Positions 1 through 9,090 are shown, counted from the first letter of the stretch. The stretch is 64,000 nt of DNA from Streptomyces cylindrosporus (GCF_022698165.1 NZ_JALDAY010000002.1:248001-312000); one strand, 5' to 3'. Numbers and translations: made by a program. The notes: generated from the sequence alone by a model not told the origin.

Positions 1-312
1 GTTGACGGCCTGGACGCGGTCGAAGTCCTCGGGGCGTACGTCGCCGACGCGGGCGCGCCAGGTGATGCCCGCGTTGTTGACCAGGCCGTGGACCTGTCCG
101 TACGACTCCCCCAGCTCGGCGGCGAGTTCGGCCCACTCCTTGTCGCTGGTGACGTCGAGCCGACGACAGCCGGGCGCGTCCGTCACGTCGGCGGCGATCA
201 CTCGGGCGCCCCGGCGGGTCAGTGCCTCGGCCTCGGCCGCACCCTGGCCGCGGGCCGCGCCCGTGACAACGACGACCTTGCCGAGCAGCCGCTTGGGGTA
301 CAGGTCGGTCAC
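1..312 (-). CDS. SDR family oxidoreductase (C-terminus cut off by window edge)
   Basis: This is the N-terminal 104 residues of a short-chain dehydrogenase/reductase; the rest lies left of the window. The TGxxxGxG cofactor loop is at residues 17-24 and the NNAG structural motif at 79-82. An Asp (D42) after the second beta strand suggests NAD(H) over NADP(H). The catalytic Ser/Tyr/Lys are not in view. The GTG start at 312 gives a 4-nt GTGA overlap with the stop of the FAH gene upstream, so the two are translationally coupled and this is the last visible gene of the minus-strand operon starting at 6426. In that setting it probably oxidises or reduces an alcohol/keto intermediate of aromatic breakdown. 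The substrate cannot be told from sequence. Confidence 0.85.
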   Translation of the reverse strand, partial: MTDLYPKRLLGKVVVVTGAARGQGAAEAEALTRRGARVIAADVTDAPGCRRLDVTSDKEWAELAAELGESYGQVHGLVNNAGITWRARVGDVRPEDFDRVQAVN

Positions 313-1280
313 GGCCGCTCCCGGGTGCGACGGCGGGCGGTCGGCAACCGCACCGGGTCGGCGCCGGCGACCACGGTGTTGGAGACGGTGCCGATGCCCT
401 CGACGGTGAGGGTGACGGTGTCGCCGGGCTTGAGGGGCGGCGGGTCCTGACGGCCCCGTACACCCCACAGCTCCGCCAGGCAGCCGCCGTTGCCGCACGT
501 GCCCGAACCGAGCACGTCGCCGGGGCGGACAACGGTGCCGCGTGAGGCGTAGGCGACCATTTCCTCGAAGGTCCAGCTCATGTTGGACAGCAGGTCCTTG
601 CCGATGACCTCGCCGTTGACCTCGGCGGTCAGCGCGAGCCGCAGGAAGCCGTCCGCGTCCCGGTACGGCTCCAGCTCGTCGGCGGTGACCAGGTACGGCC
701 CGAGGGTGGCGGCCGTGTCCTTGCCCTTGCACGGGCCGAGGCGGACCTGCATCTCGCGGGACTGGAGGTCGCGGGCGGACCAGTCGTTGAAGACCGTGTA
801 GCCGACGATGTGCTCGCGTGCCTGCTCAGGGGTGAGGTCACGCCCCTCGCGGCCGATGACCGCGGCGACCTCCAGCTCGAAGTCGAGCACGGCGCTGCCC
901 GGCGGCACCGCCACGTCGTCGTGCGCGCCGATGATGGCGTACGGGTTGGTGAAGTAGAAGGTCGGGGCGTCGTACCAGGCGTCGGGTACTCCGCCCACGC
1001 CGTCCACGGACCGCCGTACGCCCTCGACGTGCTCCTCGAAGGTGACGAAGTCCCGGACGGTCGGGGGCGCCAGCGGCGGCAGCAGACGCACCTCGGACAC
1101 GTGAGGTCCTGCCGGTACGTCAAGGGTGGCGGCACCGGCGGCGAGCAACGCGGCGAGGCCGCCGCCGGAGCCGATCAGCTCCGTGAGCGAGCGCGCTCCG
1201 GGGACCGGGTACAGGGTGTCGTCCTCCTCGACGACGGCGACACGGCGTTGGTGCTGGTGTTCGTAGGTGGCGAAACGCAT
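309..1280 (-). CDS. fumarylacetoacetate hydrolase (FAH) family protein
   Basis: A 323-residue protein of the FAH superfamily, enzymes that hydrolyse C-C bonds of beta-diketo acids or hydrate/decarboxylate ring-cleavage products, using a divalent metal. The metal carboxylates are E135 and E137 in the LDFELEVA motif and D166 in the FNDWSARD motif. The later SxTSGTG-like segment has become GSGTCGNGG. The length and the YTVFNDWSARD stretch fit the longer FAH subgroup rather than the 280-residue fumarylpyruvate type seen at 22292. It follows the extradiol dioxygenase after a 117-nt gap, with a GGAG six bases before the ATG, and overlaps the next SDR by 4 nt. Most likely it acts on the open-ring product of that dioxygenase. 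The exact substrate is unknown. Confidence 0.88.
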   Translation of the reverse strand: MRFATYEHQHQRRVAVVEEDDTLYPVPGARSLTELIGSGGGLAALLAAGAATLDVPAGPHVSEVRLLPPLAPPTVRDFVTFEEHVEGVRRSVDGVGGVPDAWYDAPTFYFTNPYAIIGAHDDVAVPPGSAVLDFELEVAAVIGREGRDLTPEQAREHIVGYTVFNDWSARDLQSREMQVRLGPCKGKDTAATLGPYLVTADELEPYRDADGFLRLALTAEVNGEVIGKDLLSNMSWTFEEMVAYASRGTVVRPGDVLGSGTCGNGGCLAELWGVRGRQDPPPLKPGDTVTLTVEGIGTVSNTVVAGADPVRLPTARRRTRERP

Positions 1281-1331
1281 GTGCGGCTCCAGGCTCCGAC
1301 GGGTGTCGGACAGGCGTCGGCAGAAGGGGGA

Positions 1332-1385
1332 CCGGGGACACGGTGTGGACAGTCAGGGCAGTTGACAGGGCCGCCGTGTCCCCGG
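1332..1385. other. 12-bp inverted repeat between operon genes
   Basis: A perfect 12-bp inverted repeat (CCGGGGACACGG at 1332-1343, its complement at 1374-1385) with a 30-nt loop sits between the extradiol dioxygenase and the following FAH gene on the minus strand. There is no T tract. It could be a partial terminator or mRNA-stabilising hairpin that sets different levels for the two halves of the operon. Confidence 0.4.
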
Positions 1386-1397
1386 AACTCGGGGGGA

Positions 1398-2330
1398 TCA
1401 GACCGGCGGGGCGACGAACACGCCGCGGTCGACGTCGTTGAACGACTCCTTGGCTACCAGTTCGTTCATCGCGTTGGCGGTGCCCCACTGGTCGGTGACC
1501 TCGGGCTGGGAGAAGTCGTAGACGTGGGGGTGCCAGGTGTCCTCGTCCAGCACCTCCAGCTCCGTCGTGTACTCGACGGTGTTGCCCTGCGGATCCAGGA
1601 AGTACGTGAACGTGTTGTCACCCGCCAGGTGCCGGCCCGGACCCCACAGTTTGCGGGCACCGGAACGGATCACCCGGCCGGAGCCGCGCATGTACTCGTC
1701 GATGCCGCGCATCTCGAAGGAGATGTGGTGAAGGGCGGTGTGCGGGCCCTGGGCGATGGCCATGGAGTGGTGCTGGTTGCTGATCCGCATGAAGTGCATG
1801 GCCTCACCCATCTTCGGGTGCATGAGGGTGTCGGAGAGGCGGAAGCCCAGGTGGCTCTCGTACCACTCCCTGGTGCGGTTCAGGTCCGGGGAGTTGAGGA
1901 CGACGTGGGACAGCTTGACCGGGATCGCCTCCTTCTCCTCGATCTTGCGGTGCTGCCTGACCTCGACGTCCGCCGAGACCTCGATGGTGCGGCCGTCGAC
2001 GTCGAAGAAGCGGAAGCCGTAACCGCCGCCGGGCGTCTCGACCTTGCCCGGTTGGGAGATCAACTGGACGCCACCCGCGAGCAGTTGCTCGGCGAGCGTG
2101 TCCACGTCCGTCGCCGAAGCGGCACCGTAGGAGACGAGGTCCAGGCGCTTCTCGTCGGCTTTGCGCAGCCGGACCACGTACTGCTCCGGTGAGCCCTCGG
2201 CCGCCAGGAAGGAGACCCCGGAGTCCTCGGCGACCTTGGTCAGGCCCCAGACGCCGGCGTAGAAGTCGAGCTGCTTGTCGTAGTCGGGCACGGCGAGGTC
2301 GACGTGGCGCAGATGGGTGAGCAGGCGCAT
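1398..2330 (-). CDS. VOC-family extradiol ring-cleavage dioxygenase (copy 1)
   Basis: A 310-residue two-domain glyoxalase-fold (vicinal oxygen chelate) protein of the type I extradiol dioxygenases, which open catecholic rings next to the diol with Fe(II) and O2. The N-terminal domain is residues 1-125. The C-terminal domain carries the likely 2-His-1-Glu ligands H142, H201/H202 and E253. It ends in a conserved tail of the form FND.D.GVFVAPP that is shared with the two paralogues at 26304 and 44764. An AAGGA lies upstream of the ATG, and the gene follows the amidohydrolase by 4 nt. In its operon it sits after an FAD monooxygenase, which could make the ortho-diol, and before an FAH hydrolase, which could process the ring-opened product. 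The substrate is not known. Confidence 0.88.
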   Translation of the reverse strand: MRLLTHLRHVDLAVPDYDKQLDFYAGVWGLTKVAEDSGVSFLAAEGSPEQYVVRLRKADEKRLDLVSYGAASATDVDTLAEQLLAGGVQLISQPGKVETPGGGYGFRFFDVDGRTIEVSADVEVRQHRKIEEKEAIPVKLSHVVLNSPDLNRTREWYESHLGFRLSDTLMHPKMGEAMHFMRISNQHHSMAIAQGPHTALHHISFEMRGIDEYMRGSGRVIRSGARKLWGPGRHLAGDNTFTYFLDPQGNTVEYTTELEVLDEDTWHPHVYDFSQPEVTDQWGTANAMNELVAKESFNDVDRGVFVAPPV

Positions 2331-2334
2331 GAGG

Positions 2335-3333
2335 TCAGTCCTTCCGGAGGAGGGCGGCGGCGTTGCCGCCCCGAACGGCGTGGAAGTCGGGGTCGGAGAG
2401 CCGGGCCGCGCGCAGTGCGCCGACGGGGTCCTCGGTGCCCATGTCGAAGGGGAAGTCGGAGCCGAGCACGACCCGGTCGGCGCCGACGGCCCGGATCAAC
2501 TCCCGCAGCACGTGCGGGTCGTGGACCAGGGAGTCGAACCAGATCCGCTTCAGATAGCTGCTCGGCAGGTGCGCGCAGCCGGCGCCAGCGTCGGCGCGGG
2601 CCGACCAGGCGTAGTCGGAGCGGCCGATGTGGGTGGGGAGATAGCCGCCGCCGTGCGCGGCTATCAGCCTCAGGCCGGGATGGCGGTCCAGCACGCCGGA
2701 GAAGATGAGGTGGGAGAGCGCGACGGCGTTCTCCGTGGGCTGGCCGACGACGTTGGACAGGTACCACTGGTCCAGGCGCTCGTCGAGGGTGCAGCCGAAG
2801 GGGTGCAGGAAGAGGAGCGCGCCGGTCGTCTCGGCCAGCGCCCACAGCGGGGCGTAGGCGGGGTCGGACAGTTCTCTCCCGGGGGCGTGCGACGAGATCT
2901 CCACTCCCTCCAGGCCCTGGTCCAGGGCGTGGGCGAGGGCGCGTACGGCCTGCTCGGGATGTTGCAGCGGGACGAGCCCCAGCCCGCGCAGCCGGTTCGG
3001 TGCCTGTGCGCAGTGCGCGGCGGTCGCCTCGTTGGCGAGCCGGTACACCTTCTCGGCCGTCTCCTCGTCCGCCCAGTAGTGGTAGTGCGACGGGGACGGG
3101 CTGACCAGCTGGATGTCCACGCCCTGGGCATCCATCGCGGCCAGCCGTACGGAGACGTCCGTCAGCCGTGGGATCCGCTCGCGGATCATGGGGCCGTTGA
3201 CGGCCAGGGCGGCCGGGCCGCCCCGCCGGGCGTCCAGCGCCTTGGCCTCGGCCAGGGCGGGCAGACCGGCCACGAGGGCCTCGACCTCGGGCAGCAGGAC
3301 GTGCGCGTGCACATCGACGGTGGGTCCCGTCAC
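2335..3333 (-). CDS. amidohydrolase (ACMSD/gamma-resorcylate decarboxylase-like)
   Basis: A 332-residue metal-dependent TIM-barrel protein of the amidohydrolase-2 family. The first metal motif is DVHAHV with H9 and H11. Further ligands are the His of LFLHPFG, the His of IAAHGGGYLP and the Asp of VLGSDFPFDMG. Members are non-oxidative decarboxylases of aromatic or muconate acids (ACMSD, gamma-resorcylate, 5-carboxyvanillate decarboxylases) or C-C hydrolases. The GTG start overlaps the stop of the FAD monooxygenase by 4 nt (GTGA), so it is co-translated. It could remove a carboxylate from an aromatic acid before ring cleavage or from the ring-opened product. Which of these cannot be decided here. 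Confidence 0.85.
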   Translation of the reverse strand: MTGPTVDVHAHVLLPEVEALVAGLPALAEAKALDARRGGPAALAVNGPMIRERIPRLTDVSVRLAAMDAQGVDIQLVSPSPSHYHYWADEETAEKVYRLANEATAAHCAQAPNRLRGLGLVPLQHPEQAVRALAHALDQGLEGVEISSHAPGRELSDPAYAPLWALAETTGALLFLHPFGCTLDERLDQWYLSNVVGQPTENAVALSHLIFSGVLDRHPGLRLIAAHGGGYLPTHIGRSDYAWSARADAGAGCAHLPSSYLKRIWFDSLVHDPHVLRELIRAVGADRVVLGSDFPFDMGTEDPVGALRAARLSDPDFHAVRGGNAAALLRKD

Positions 3334-4454
3334 GGCAGTTCCTTGAGGGCGGTCATGGTGGTGCCCATCAGGCCGGCCACGTCACCGGCTTCGCCGTCCA
3401 GCTGCCACTGGCCGATCCGCACCGACGCCTCAACGACCATGCGGACCCGGTCCACGCGCCGCTCGTAGTAGTCCATGAGCAGCCGCTCGTCCCACACGGC
3501 CGCGCTGGTCAGCATCTGGGACAGCACCCAGGCGTCTTCCAGGGACATCGCCGCGCCCTGCGCCATGGTGGGCGGGCAGCAGTGCGCGGCGTCGCCGACG
3601 AGGACGACCCGGCCCCGGTGCCAGGAGCCCTCGACCAGCAGCCGGTCGAACCAGGTGTAGTTCACCTGCGCCGGATCGGTGATCGACGCGCGGATCTCGT
3701 CCCACGCGCCGCCGTAGCCTTCGGCGAGCCTGCGCATCTCGTCCGCGTAGGACTCGGGCGGGATGGTGGCGCGGTCGCGGTTGGGCTCCACCAGGTAGGC
3801 GTAGAGGGTGTCCTTGCTGGTGGGGGTGTAGCCGGCGATGTAGCAGGGTCCGCCGTGGGCCAGGTCGCTGCGTTCCACGCCGGCCGGGCGGGGCGCCGGG
3901 ACCCGCCAGATGGCCATGCCGGTCGGCTCGGGTTTCGCGTCGATGCCGATGGCGGCGCGGGTCGCGGAGCTGAGGCCGTCGGCGGCCACGACGAGGTCGT
4001 AGCGCCCCTCGGTGCCGTCGCTGAAGCGAACGGCGACCCCGGTGTCGTCCTGGGCGACGATCTCGGCGGTGGTGCCGAGCCGGACGTGGGCGCCGGACGC
4101 CCGCACGGCGTCGATGAGGACGCGCTGGAGCACCGGGCGCTGCATGCCGAGGGTGGCCGGGAGGTTGTCGCCGCCGGTGCGGATGTCCTCGCTGACGTGG
4201 AGCACGGTGCCGTCAGGCGTGGTCAGCCCGAGGGAGTCGAAACCGAAGCCGTGCGCGCGGACCTCGTCCCAGACACCGAGTTCGCGCAGCACGCGCAGGG
4301 CGTTGCCCTGGAGGGTGATGCCGGAGCCGCGCACGTTCCCGTCCGGTTTGACCTCGACAAGGTCGACCTCGATGCCAGCCCGACGCAGCAGCACGGTGAT
4401 GGCGTTGCCGGAGGTGCCCCCTCCGATGACCAGGACGCTCTTCTGTCTTATCAT
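3330..4454 (-). CDS. FAD-dependent aromatic monooxygenase (group A)
   Basis: A 374-residue single-component flavoprotein hydroxylase of the PHBH/PheA fold. The N-terminal dinucleotide motif VIGGGTSGNA is near residue 10, and the GDAAHCCPP FAD-ribityl motif is in the C-terminal third. Such enzymes use NAD(P)H and O2 to hydroxylate phenolic rings or exchange a ring carboxyl for OH. The open frame runs further upstream, but the ATG at 4454 has an AAAGGAG ribosome site and starts at the first beta strand, while the upstream extension encodes the cyclase gene in another frame. It lies 23 nt after the cyclase gene and overlaps the amidohydrolase. It probably prepares the substrate for the extradiol dioxygenase at 1398. 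A relative is at 49477. Confidence 0.9.
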   Translation of the reverse strand: MIRQKSVLVIGGGTSGNAITVLLRRAGIEVDLVEVKPDGNVRGSGITLQGNALRVLRELGVWDEVRAHGFGFDSLGLTTPDGTVLHVSEDIRTGGDNLPATLGMQRPVLQRVLIDAVRASGAHVRLGTTAEIVAQDDTGVAVRFSDGTEGRYDLVVAADGLSSATRAAIGIDAKPEPTGMAIWRVPAPRPAGVERSDLAHGGPCYIAGYTPTSKDTLYAYLVEPNRDRATIPPESYADEMRRLAEGYGGAWDEIRASITDPAQVNYTWFDRLLVEGSWHRGRVVLVGDAAHCCPPTMAQGAAMSLEDAWVLSQMLTSAAVWDERLLMDYYERRVDRVRMVVEASVRIGQWQLDGEAGDVAGLMGTTMTALKELP

Positions 4455-4477
4455 GGCCAACTCCTTTGTTGGACGGG

Positions 4478-5434
4478 TCACTTGACGGCGACTGGGTTGA
4501 CGGGGGAGCCGACGGCTCCGGTGATGGGAAGGGGTGCGGCGGTCAGCCAGAACGCGTACACGCCGTCGGCCGCGCAGTCGGCGGCGAGTGCGTCCGGGTC
4601 CCACATCTCGCCGATGAGCAGGCCGATGTGCGGGATGGCGACCTGGTGCAGCGGCTGGAAGGCGTGCTCGAACTCGTTCGGCCGTACCTCGAAGCCCCAG
4701 GTGTCGGTGGCGATCGCGGCGATCTCGCTGCGGTGCAGCCAGCCGGCCGTCGCGAAGGACAGGCCCGGCGAGTCGCCGCCCGCGTAGTCGCCCCAGCCCT
4801 CGCGGCGGGCGCGGGCCAGCCGCCCGGTGCGGACGACGACGATGTCCCCGCGGCCGACGGTCACGCCGTGGGCGTCGGCGGTCGCGGTCAGGTGCTCCTC
4901 GGTGATCGCGAAGCCGTCCGGCAGTTCGCCGTCCTCGCCGATGACTCGGCCGACGTCCAGGAGGACTCCGCGTCCGGCGATGTACGGCGCCATGTGCTCG
5001 ATGCCGGTGACCAGGTCGCCGTCGGAGGTGACGACCTTCTCGGCCCGTCGCCCGTTCCAGGCGTTGCCGTGGTCGAAGATGTGGCCGAGCCCGTCCCACT
5101 GCGTCGAGCACTGGAGCGGCATCGCGATCACGTCGTCCGCGCCACCGATACCGTGCGGAAAGCCCTGATTGCCGAGGGCCGCGTCGGTGCCGGTGTCCAG
5201 CATGGTGTGCACCGGGTTGGTGCGCCGCCGCCAACCCTTCTGCGGGCCGTTCATGTCGAAGCGCTGGGAGAGCGAGAAGCTCGCCCCCCGGCGGACCAGG
5301 GCGGCCCCCTCGCGGCGCTTGGCCTCGTCGAGGAAGTTCAGGGTGCCAAGGACGTCGTCCGCACCCCAACGCCCCCAGTTCGAGAACTCCTTGGCCGCCT
5401 CGGCGATCGCGCCCTCGGGATCGTGCCGGTTCAC
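4478..5434 (-). CDS. cyclase family protein (isatin hydrolase/kynurenine formamidase-like)
   Basis: A 318-residue protein of the cyclase/KynB superfamily, metal-dependent hydrolases of amides, lactams or lactones. The usual HxGTHxDxPxH metal signature appears in a divergent form around the CSTQWDGLGHIFDHG segment, so the metal site is of the variant type. The GTG at 5434 has a GGAGG six bases upstream and overlaps the stop of the FAH gene by 4 nt, which decides the start over the longer frame. A classical version of the family is found at 48629, in another ring-cleavage operon, so each of the two FAD-monooxygenase operons has its own cyclase-family enzyme. Possible role: opening a lactone made by oxygenation. 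This is inference from context. Confidence 0.82.
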   Translation of the reverse strand: MNRHDPEGAIAEAAKEFSNWGRWGADDVLGTLNFLDEAKRREGAALVRRGASFSLSQRFDMNGPQKGWRRRTNPVHTMLDTGTDAALGNQGFPHGIGGADDVIAMPLQCSTQWDGLGHIFDHGNAWNGRRAEKVVTSDGDLVTGIEHMAPYIAGRGVLLDVGRVIGEDGELPDGFAITEEHLTATADAHGVTVGRGDIVVVRTGRLARARREGWGDYAGGDSPGLSFATAGWLHRSEIAAIATDTWGFEVRPNEFEHAFQPLHQVAIPHIGLLIGEMWDPDALAADCAADGVYAFWLTAAPLPITGAVGSPVNPVAVK

Positions 5435-6426
5435 GACCCCTCCTTGACACAGCGTGTGCGCTGGGCGCCCAGCCCCGTGATCGACCCGTCCATCACATCG
5501 CCGTCCCGCAGCAACCGGCCCCAATGCATGCCGTTTCCGGCCGGGGAACCCGTCAACACCAGGTCGCCGGGAAGAAGTTGAGACGTCTGCGAGGCGTACG
5601 ACACGATCCGCGCGACGCTGAAGAGCATGTCCTTGGTCGACTCGTCCTGCATCGTCTCGCCGTTGAGCTTCAGCGTGACCCGCAGATCGCCGGGATCGGC
5701 GAGTGAGGAGGCGGGCACGGTCCACGGGCCGAGCGGGGTGAAGCCGGGCGCATTCTTGGAGCGCAGCCAGTCGGTGCCGATGGCCTTCATGTCCCGGCGG
5801 AAGACGGTGGCACGGTCGGTGAGGTCGTTGGCGATCGTGTACCCGGCCACGTACTCCAGCGCCTCCTCGACCCCGACCTGGTAGGCGGGCCGGGAGATCA
5901 CGGCCGCCAACTCCAGCTCCCAGTCCGGCTGTTCGGCCCACGAGGGGAGGACGACGTCGTCGTACGGGCCGGTGATCGCGCTCGGCAGTCCGATGAAGAC
6001 GTACGGCAGGTCCTCGGCGGCCCGGCGGTCCATGACCTCGGCGATCTCGGCGCGGGCCTCCTCGACCGTGCGCGGGTCGTCGGGGGCGCGGTGGGCGACC
6101 TCCAGGTCGATCACGTGCTGCCGGTAGTTCGCACCGGACTGGAAGACCTGCCGGGGTTCCACGGGAGCGTGCACCCGCAGACCGTCGAGCGGCTGCCAGG
6201 CGTCGCCGGTGGCGTCCGCCGCCAGGGCGCGCAGTCGCGGAAGGAACTCGTCCCAGCGCTCGAAGATCCCCCGGGCCGTCAGGGCAGGGTTCTCAAGGCC
6301 CGTACGAAGGTCCAGCACGCGCCGCCCGGGGACCACCAGACCAGGGAAGGGCGCCTGGTCAGGGGCGGAGAGGGTGCCAAGGGCGAAGGGTCCGGAGAAG
6401 GACGCCGAAAGGGCTGCGGGTTTCAC
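5431..6426 (-). CDS. fumarylacetoacetate hydrolase family protein, first gene of operon
   Basis: A 331-residue FAH-superfamily hydrolase. The metal-binding carboxylates are E170 and E172 (DWELELA) and D201 (ANDLTDR), followed by a TGSPAGNG substrate loop near the C-terminus. An insertion around residues 118-145 before the PYVFIGLPSA segment is longer than in short FAH proteins. The GTG start at 6426 is preceded by GGAGGA at 6435-6440. It is the promoter-proximal gene of the minus-strand set ending at the left edge and is divergent from the LysR gene at 6557, which is the likely regulator. It shares only fold-level features with the FAH proteins at 309 and 22292, so the three probably have different substrates. 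Confidence 0.87.
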   Translation of the reverse strand: MKPAALSASFSGPFALGTLSAPDQAPFPGLVVPGRRVLDLRTGLENPALTARGIFERWDEFLPRLRALAADATGDAWQPLDGLRVHAPVEPRQVFQSGANYRQHVIDLEVAHRAPDDPRTVEEARAEIAEVMDRRAAEDLPYVFIGLPSAITGPYDDVVLPSWAEQPDWELELAAVISRPAYQVGVEEALEYVAGYTIANDLTDRATVFRRDMKAIGTDWLRSKNAPGFTPLGPWTVPASSLADPGDLRVTLKLNGETMQDESTKDMLFSVARIVSYASQTSQLLPGDLVLTGSPAGNGMHWGRLLRDGDVMDGSITGLGAQRTRCVKEGS

Positions 6427-6556
6427 GGAAATGTCCTCCAGATTGCGGTGGGACCAATGTGCACGCCACCCAGTAATCTGGGAAATAGATTCTTTGAATG
6501 TTGATCATCTGCCGAACAAATGCATCTGTCTCGTGCGGCTCAACTCTGGAGGCGTC
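6427..6556. promoter_or_regulatory. divergent promoter region between FAH operon and lysR gene
   Basis: A 130-bp gap between two divergent genes, with an AT-rich core at about 6476-6530 that stands out from the surrounding GC-rich DNA. It contains a short dyad ATTC-TTT-GAAT at about 6489-6499 and ribosome sites for both genes at its edges (TCCTCC at 6435-6440 for the minus gene, GGAGG at 6548-6552 for the plus gene). LysR-type proteins normally bind such a shared region. I cannot assign exact -10/-35 boxes. Confidence 0.5.
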
Positions 6557-7492
6557 GTGTCCCTCTCCGGCCTCGATCTCAACCTCGTTCTGTCCCTGCG
6601 AGCCCTTCTGGAAGAACGCAACGTCACCCGCGCCGGGCAACGCGTCGGGCTGAGCCAGCCCGCGATGAGCGCGGCACTGGCCCGGCTGCGCCGCCACTTC
6701 GACGACGAACTGCTCGCCCGTGCCGGCAAGCAGTACGAGCTGACCGCACTCGGCCGCGCGCTCCTCGACCGCACGGCGACGGCCTGCGACCTGCTGGAGC
6801 GGGTCTTCACCAGCAGGGCCGACTTCCTCCCCGGCAGCGAGGAGCGCGAGTTCACCCTGTTCGCCTCCGACTACGCCGTCGCCGTGTTCGGGGCCGAACT
6901 CGCCCGGACCGTGCACGCCGAGGCCCCCGGGGTGCGGCTGCGTTTCCTGCGGCCGCCGACCGATGTCATGGAGGACACCGCCACGCCGCTCAGCACGGCG
7001 GACGGGCTGCTGATGCCGCGCGGTGTCATCAGCGGCTTCCCGGCGGTGGAGCTGTTCACCGACCGCTGGGCGTTCCTCGTCGCCGACACCAACGACGAGG
7101 TCGGCGACCGGCTGACCATGGACGACCTGGCACGTCTGCCCTGGGTCAGCTACCAGCGCACCTACGACGCTCCGGCCGCCCGCCAGCTGAGCATGCTCGG
7201 CATCGACCCCCACGTCGAGGTCTCCGTCGACACCTTCCAGGTGCTGCCGTTCCTGGTCGCCGGCACCCGACGGATCGCCCTGGTGCAGCACCGGCTCGCC
7301 GAGCGGCTGAGGGGGGTGGCCGCCGTACGGATCATGGAGCCGCCTTACCAGACGGTTCCTGTCCAGGAGACTCTGTGGTGGCACCCGGTACACACGCACG
7401 ACGCCGCCCACATCTGGCTGCGTGAGACAGCCGCCCGCGTGGGAACGGCGCTGGCGACGTCCGAGCCCGCCGGATCACCGCCGTCGCACTGA
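6557..7492 (+). CDS. LysR family transcriptional regulator
   Basis: A 311-residue LysR-type regulator. The N-terminal winged helix-turn-helix spans residues 2-60, with the typical NVTRAGQRVGLSQPAMSAAL recognition region. The C-terminal effector-binding domain (about 90-300) is of the NahR/NodD-like group often tied to aromatic inducers. The GTG at 6557 is chosen because GGAGG lies at 6548-6552 and because homology begins at SLSGLDLNLV; the longer open frame upstream is non-coding. Divergent from the FAH-led operon, it probably activates that operon in response to its substrate. The paralogue at 25240 plays the same positional role for the Rieske operon. Confidence 0.9.
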   Translation: MSLSGLDLNLVLSLRALLEERNVTRAGQRVGLSQPAMSAALARLRRHFDDELLARAGKQYELTALGRALLDRTATACDLLERVFTSRADFLPGSEEREFTLFASDYAVAVFGAELARTVHAEAPGVRLRFLRPPTDVMEDTATPLSTADGLLMPRGVISGFPAVELFTDRWAFLVADTNDEVGDRLTMDDLARLPWVSYQRTYDAPAARQLSMLGIDPHVEVSVDTFQVLPFLVAGTRRIALVQHRLAERLRGVAAVRIMEPPYQTVPVQETLWWHPVHTHDAAHIWLRETAARVGTALATSEPAGSPPSH

Positions 7493-7784
7493 CGCAGGCG
7501 CCGATGACAATCGAGCATCCAAGACATCGATGATCCACATCCCCGATATCGATCAGCAGGGGGCTAGGCATGACCTGGTCGGTAGCCCATAGTCGTCTCA
7601 ACCCGGCGCCGGAGCCGCACCACCCACCGTCGCCGGGACCGCGCGGGAGCCCGACGAGCCGGCCCTTCGCGACGCCATGGCAGTCATCGGCGCGTATCAC
7701 TCACCGACCCTGCCCGGGACGCCGGGGCGGCCTCACCGAGACGGCCGCCCCCGTCCCCTCCCTACACGCCAGGTGGAGTTTCGC

Positions 7785-9062
7785 ATGCCTGCACCCATGC
7801 CCCCGTCCCCCTCCCCCGCAGCCGTCGAGGACGCCCCGGCCGTCGAGACCGTGTCCGGGGCAGGCCATCGGCTTCGCATCACCCTGCTGATGGCCGGCAG
7901 CTGTCTGCCCATCCTGGGCGCCGTGCTCATCGCCCCGGTCCTGCCGCAGATGCGCGACCACTTCGCCGATGTGCCGGGCGTGGACGCGCTGGTCCCGATG
8001 GCCCTGACCGTCCCCGCCCTGTCCCTGGCACTGCTGGCCCCCTTCGCCGGCGTGATCGTCGACCGGATCGGCCGCAAACGTCTGCTTGTCGTCGCCACCG
8101 TGATCTACGCCTTCCTCGGCACCGCTCCGCTGTGGCTGGACTCCCTCGGCGCGATCGTCGCCAGCCGCGCCCTCGTCGGTGTCGCCGAAGCCGCCATCAT
8201 GACCTGCTGCACGACCCTGATCGGCGACTACTACTCCGGCCGGCAACGCGACCGCTACCTCGCCCTGCAGACGATGTGCGCGTCGATCTCCGCGACGGCC
8301 TTCTTCGTCCTGGGCGGCGCGGTCGGCTCAGCCGGCTGGCGGGCCCCGTTCTGGGCCTACGCCGTGAGCCTCCTACTCGCCCCCGCCATGGCCGCCTTCC
8401 TGCCCAAGCCCGGACCCACCACCTCCGTGAACGCGCCCTCCCCCACCGCTGGGGAGCCGGTCAAGCGGCCGTTCCCCTGGCGGCCGCTGGCCGGGACATG
8501 CGCGCTGACCGTCTTCGGAGCCGTCCTCTTCTACACCCTCCAGGTCGAGATGTCCTTCCTCCTCGACGACATGGGCATCACCGACCCCGCCGTGATCGGA
8601 CTGGCCACCGCCGTCTCCAGCGCCGCGATCGTGATCGGCGCCGTCGTCTTCACCAAGGCCGGCCGGAGTCCGCAAGCCTGGATGCCCACGGTCTTCGGCC
8701 TGTGTGCCCTCGGCTTCGCGGTGGTCTGGCTCGCCCCCAACCCCGTCATCCTGACCACCGGGGCCGTGATCACCGGCCTCGGCAGCGGGATCATGCTGCC
8801 GAGCCTGCTCACCCTGGCCATGTCGAAGCTCGACTACGCCGACCGCGGACGCGGCACCGGCCTGTGGACGGGCTCCTTCTTCGTCGGCCAGTTCATCAGC
8901 CCGCTCGTGGCACTCGCGCTCGGCTCCGCCGTCGGCGGCCTGGCGGGCGCGATGGGCGTGCTCGCCCTCGCCGGGGCGGTCGTCGCCGCCGTACTCGGTG
9001 CCGCCGCCCGGCGACGCCGCACGAGCACCGCGCCGGAACCGACCGAGCAAACGGCCCTCTGA
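7785..9062 (+). CDS. MFS transporter
   Basis: A 425-residue major facilitator protein with about a dozen hydrophobic segments and a DRIGRKRLL loop between segments 2 and 3, the MFS signature. The ATG at 7785 follows a GGTGGAG ribosome site, and the preceding in-frame stretch is not membrane-like. It is clearly paralogous to the transporter at 52073: both share LIAPVLP near the start, an MA.T.PAL segment and a GTAPLWLDSL segment. It lies 290 nt after the LysR gene and 85 nt before an EthD gene. It probably moves an aromatic acid or another pathway intermediate. Direction of transport is not evident. Confidence 0.88.
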   Translation: MPAPMPPSPSPAAVEDAPAVETVSGAGHRLRITLLMAGSCLPILGAVLIAPVLPQMRDHFADVPGVDALVPMALTVPALSLALLAPFAGVIVDRIGRKRLLVVATVIYAFLGTAPLWLDSLGAIVASRALVGVAEAAIMTCCTTLIGDYYSGRQRDRYLALQTMCASISATAFFVLGGAVGSAGWRAPFWAYAVSLLLAPAMAAFLPKPGPTTSVNAPSPTAGEPVKRPFPWRPLAGTCALTVFGAVLFYTLQVEMSFLLDDMGITDPAVIGLATAVSSAAIVIGAVVFTKAGRSPQAWMPTVFGLCALGFAVVWLAPNPVILTTGAVITGLGSGIMLPSLLTLAMSKLDYADRGRGTGLWTGSFFVGQFISPLVALALGSAVGGLAGAMGVLALAGAVVAAVLGAAARRRRTSTAPEPTEQTAL

Positions 9063-9090
9063 CACACCACGCCACACACGGACACACCGT

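Noticed and set aside
4455..5450. N-terminal extension of the FAD monooxygenase frame to 5450
   Set aside because: It runs through the cyclase-family gene in another frame and is Arg/Pro-rich. The ATG at 4454 has a good ribosome site and starts at the first Rossmann strand.
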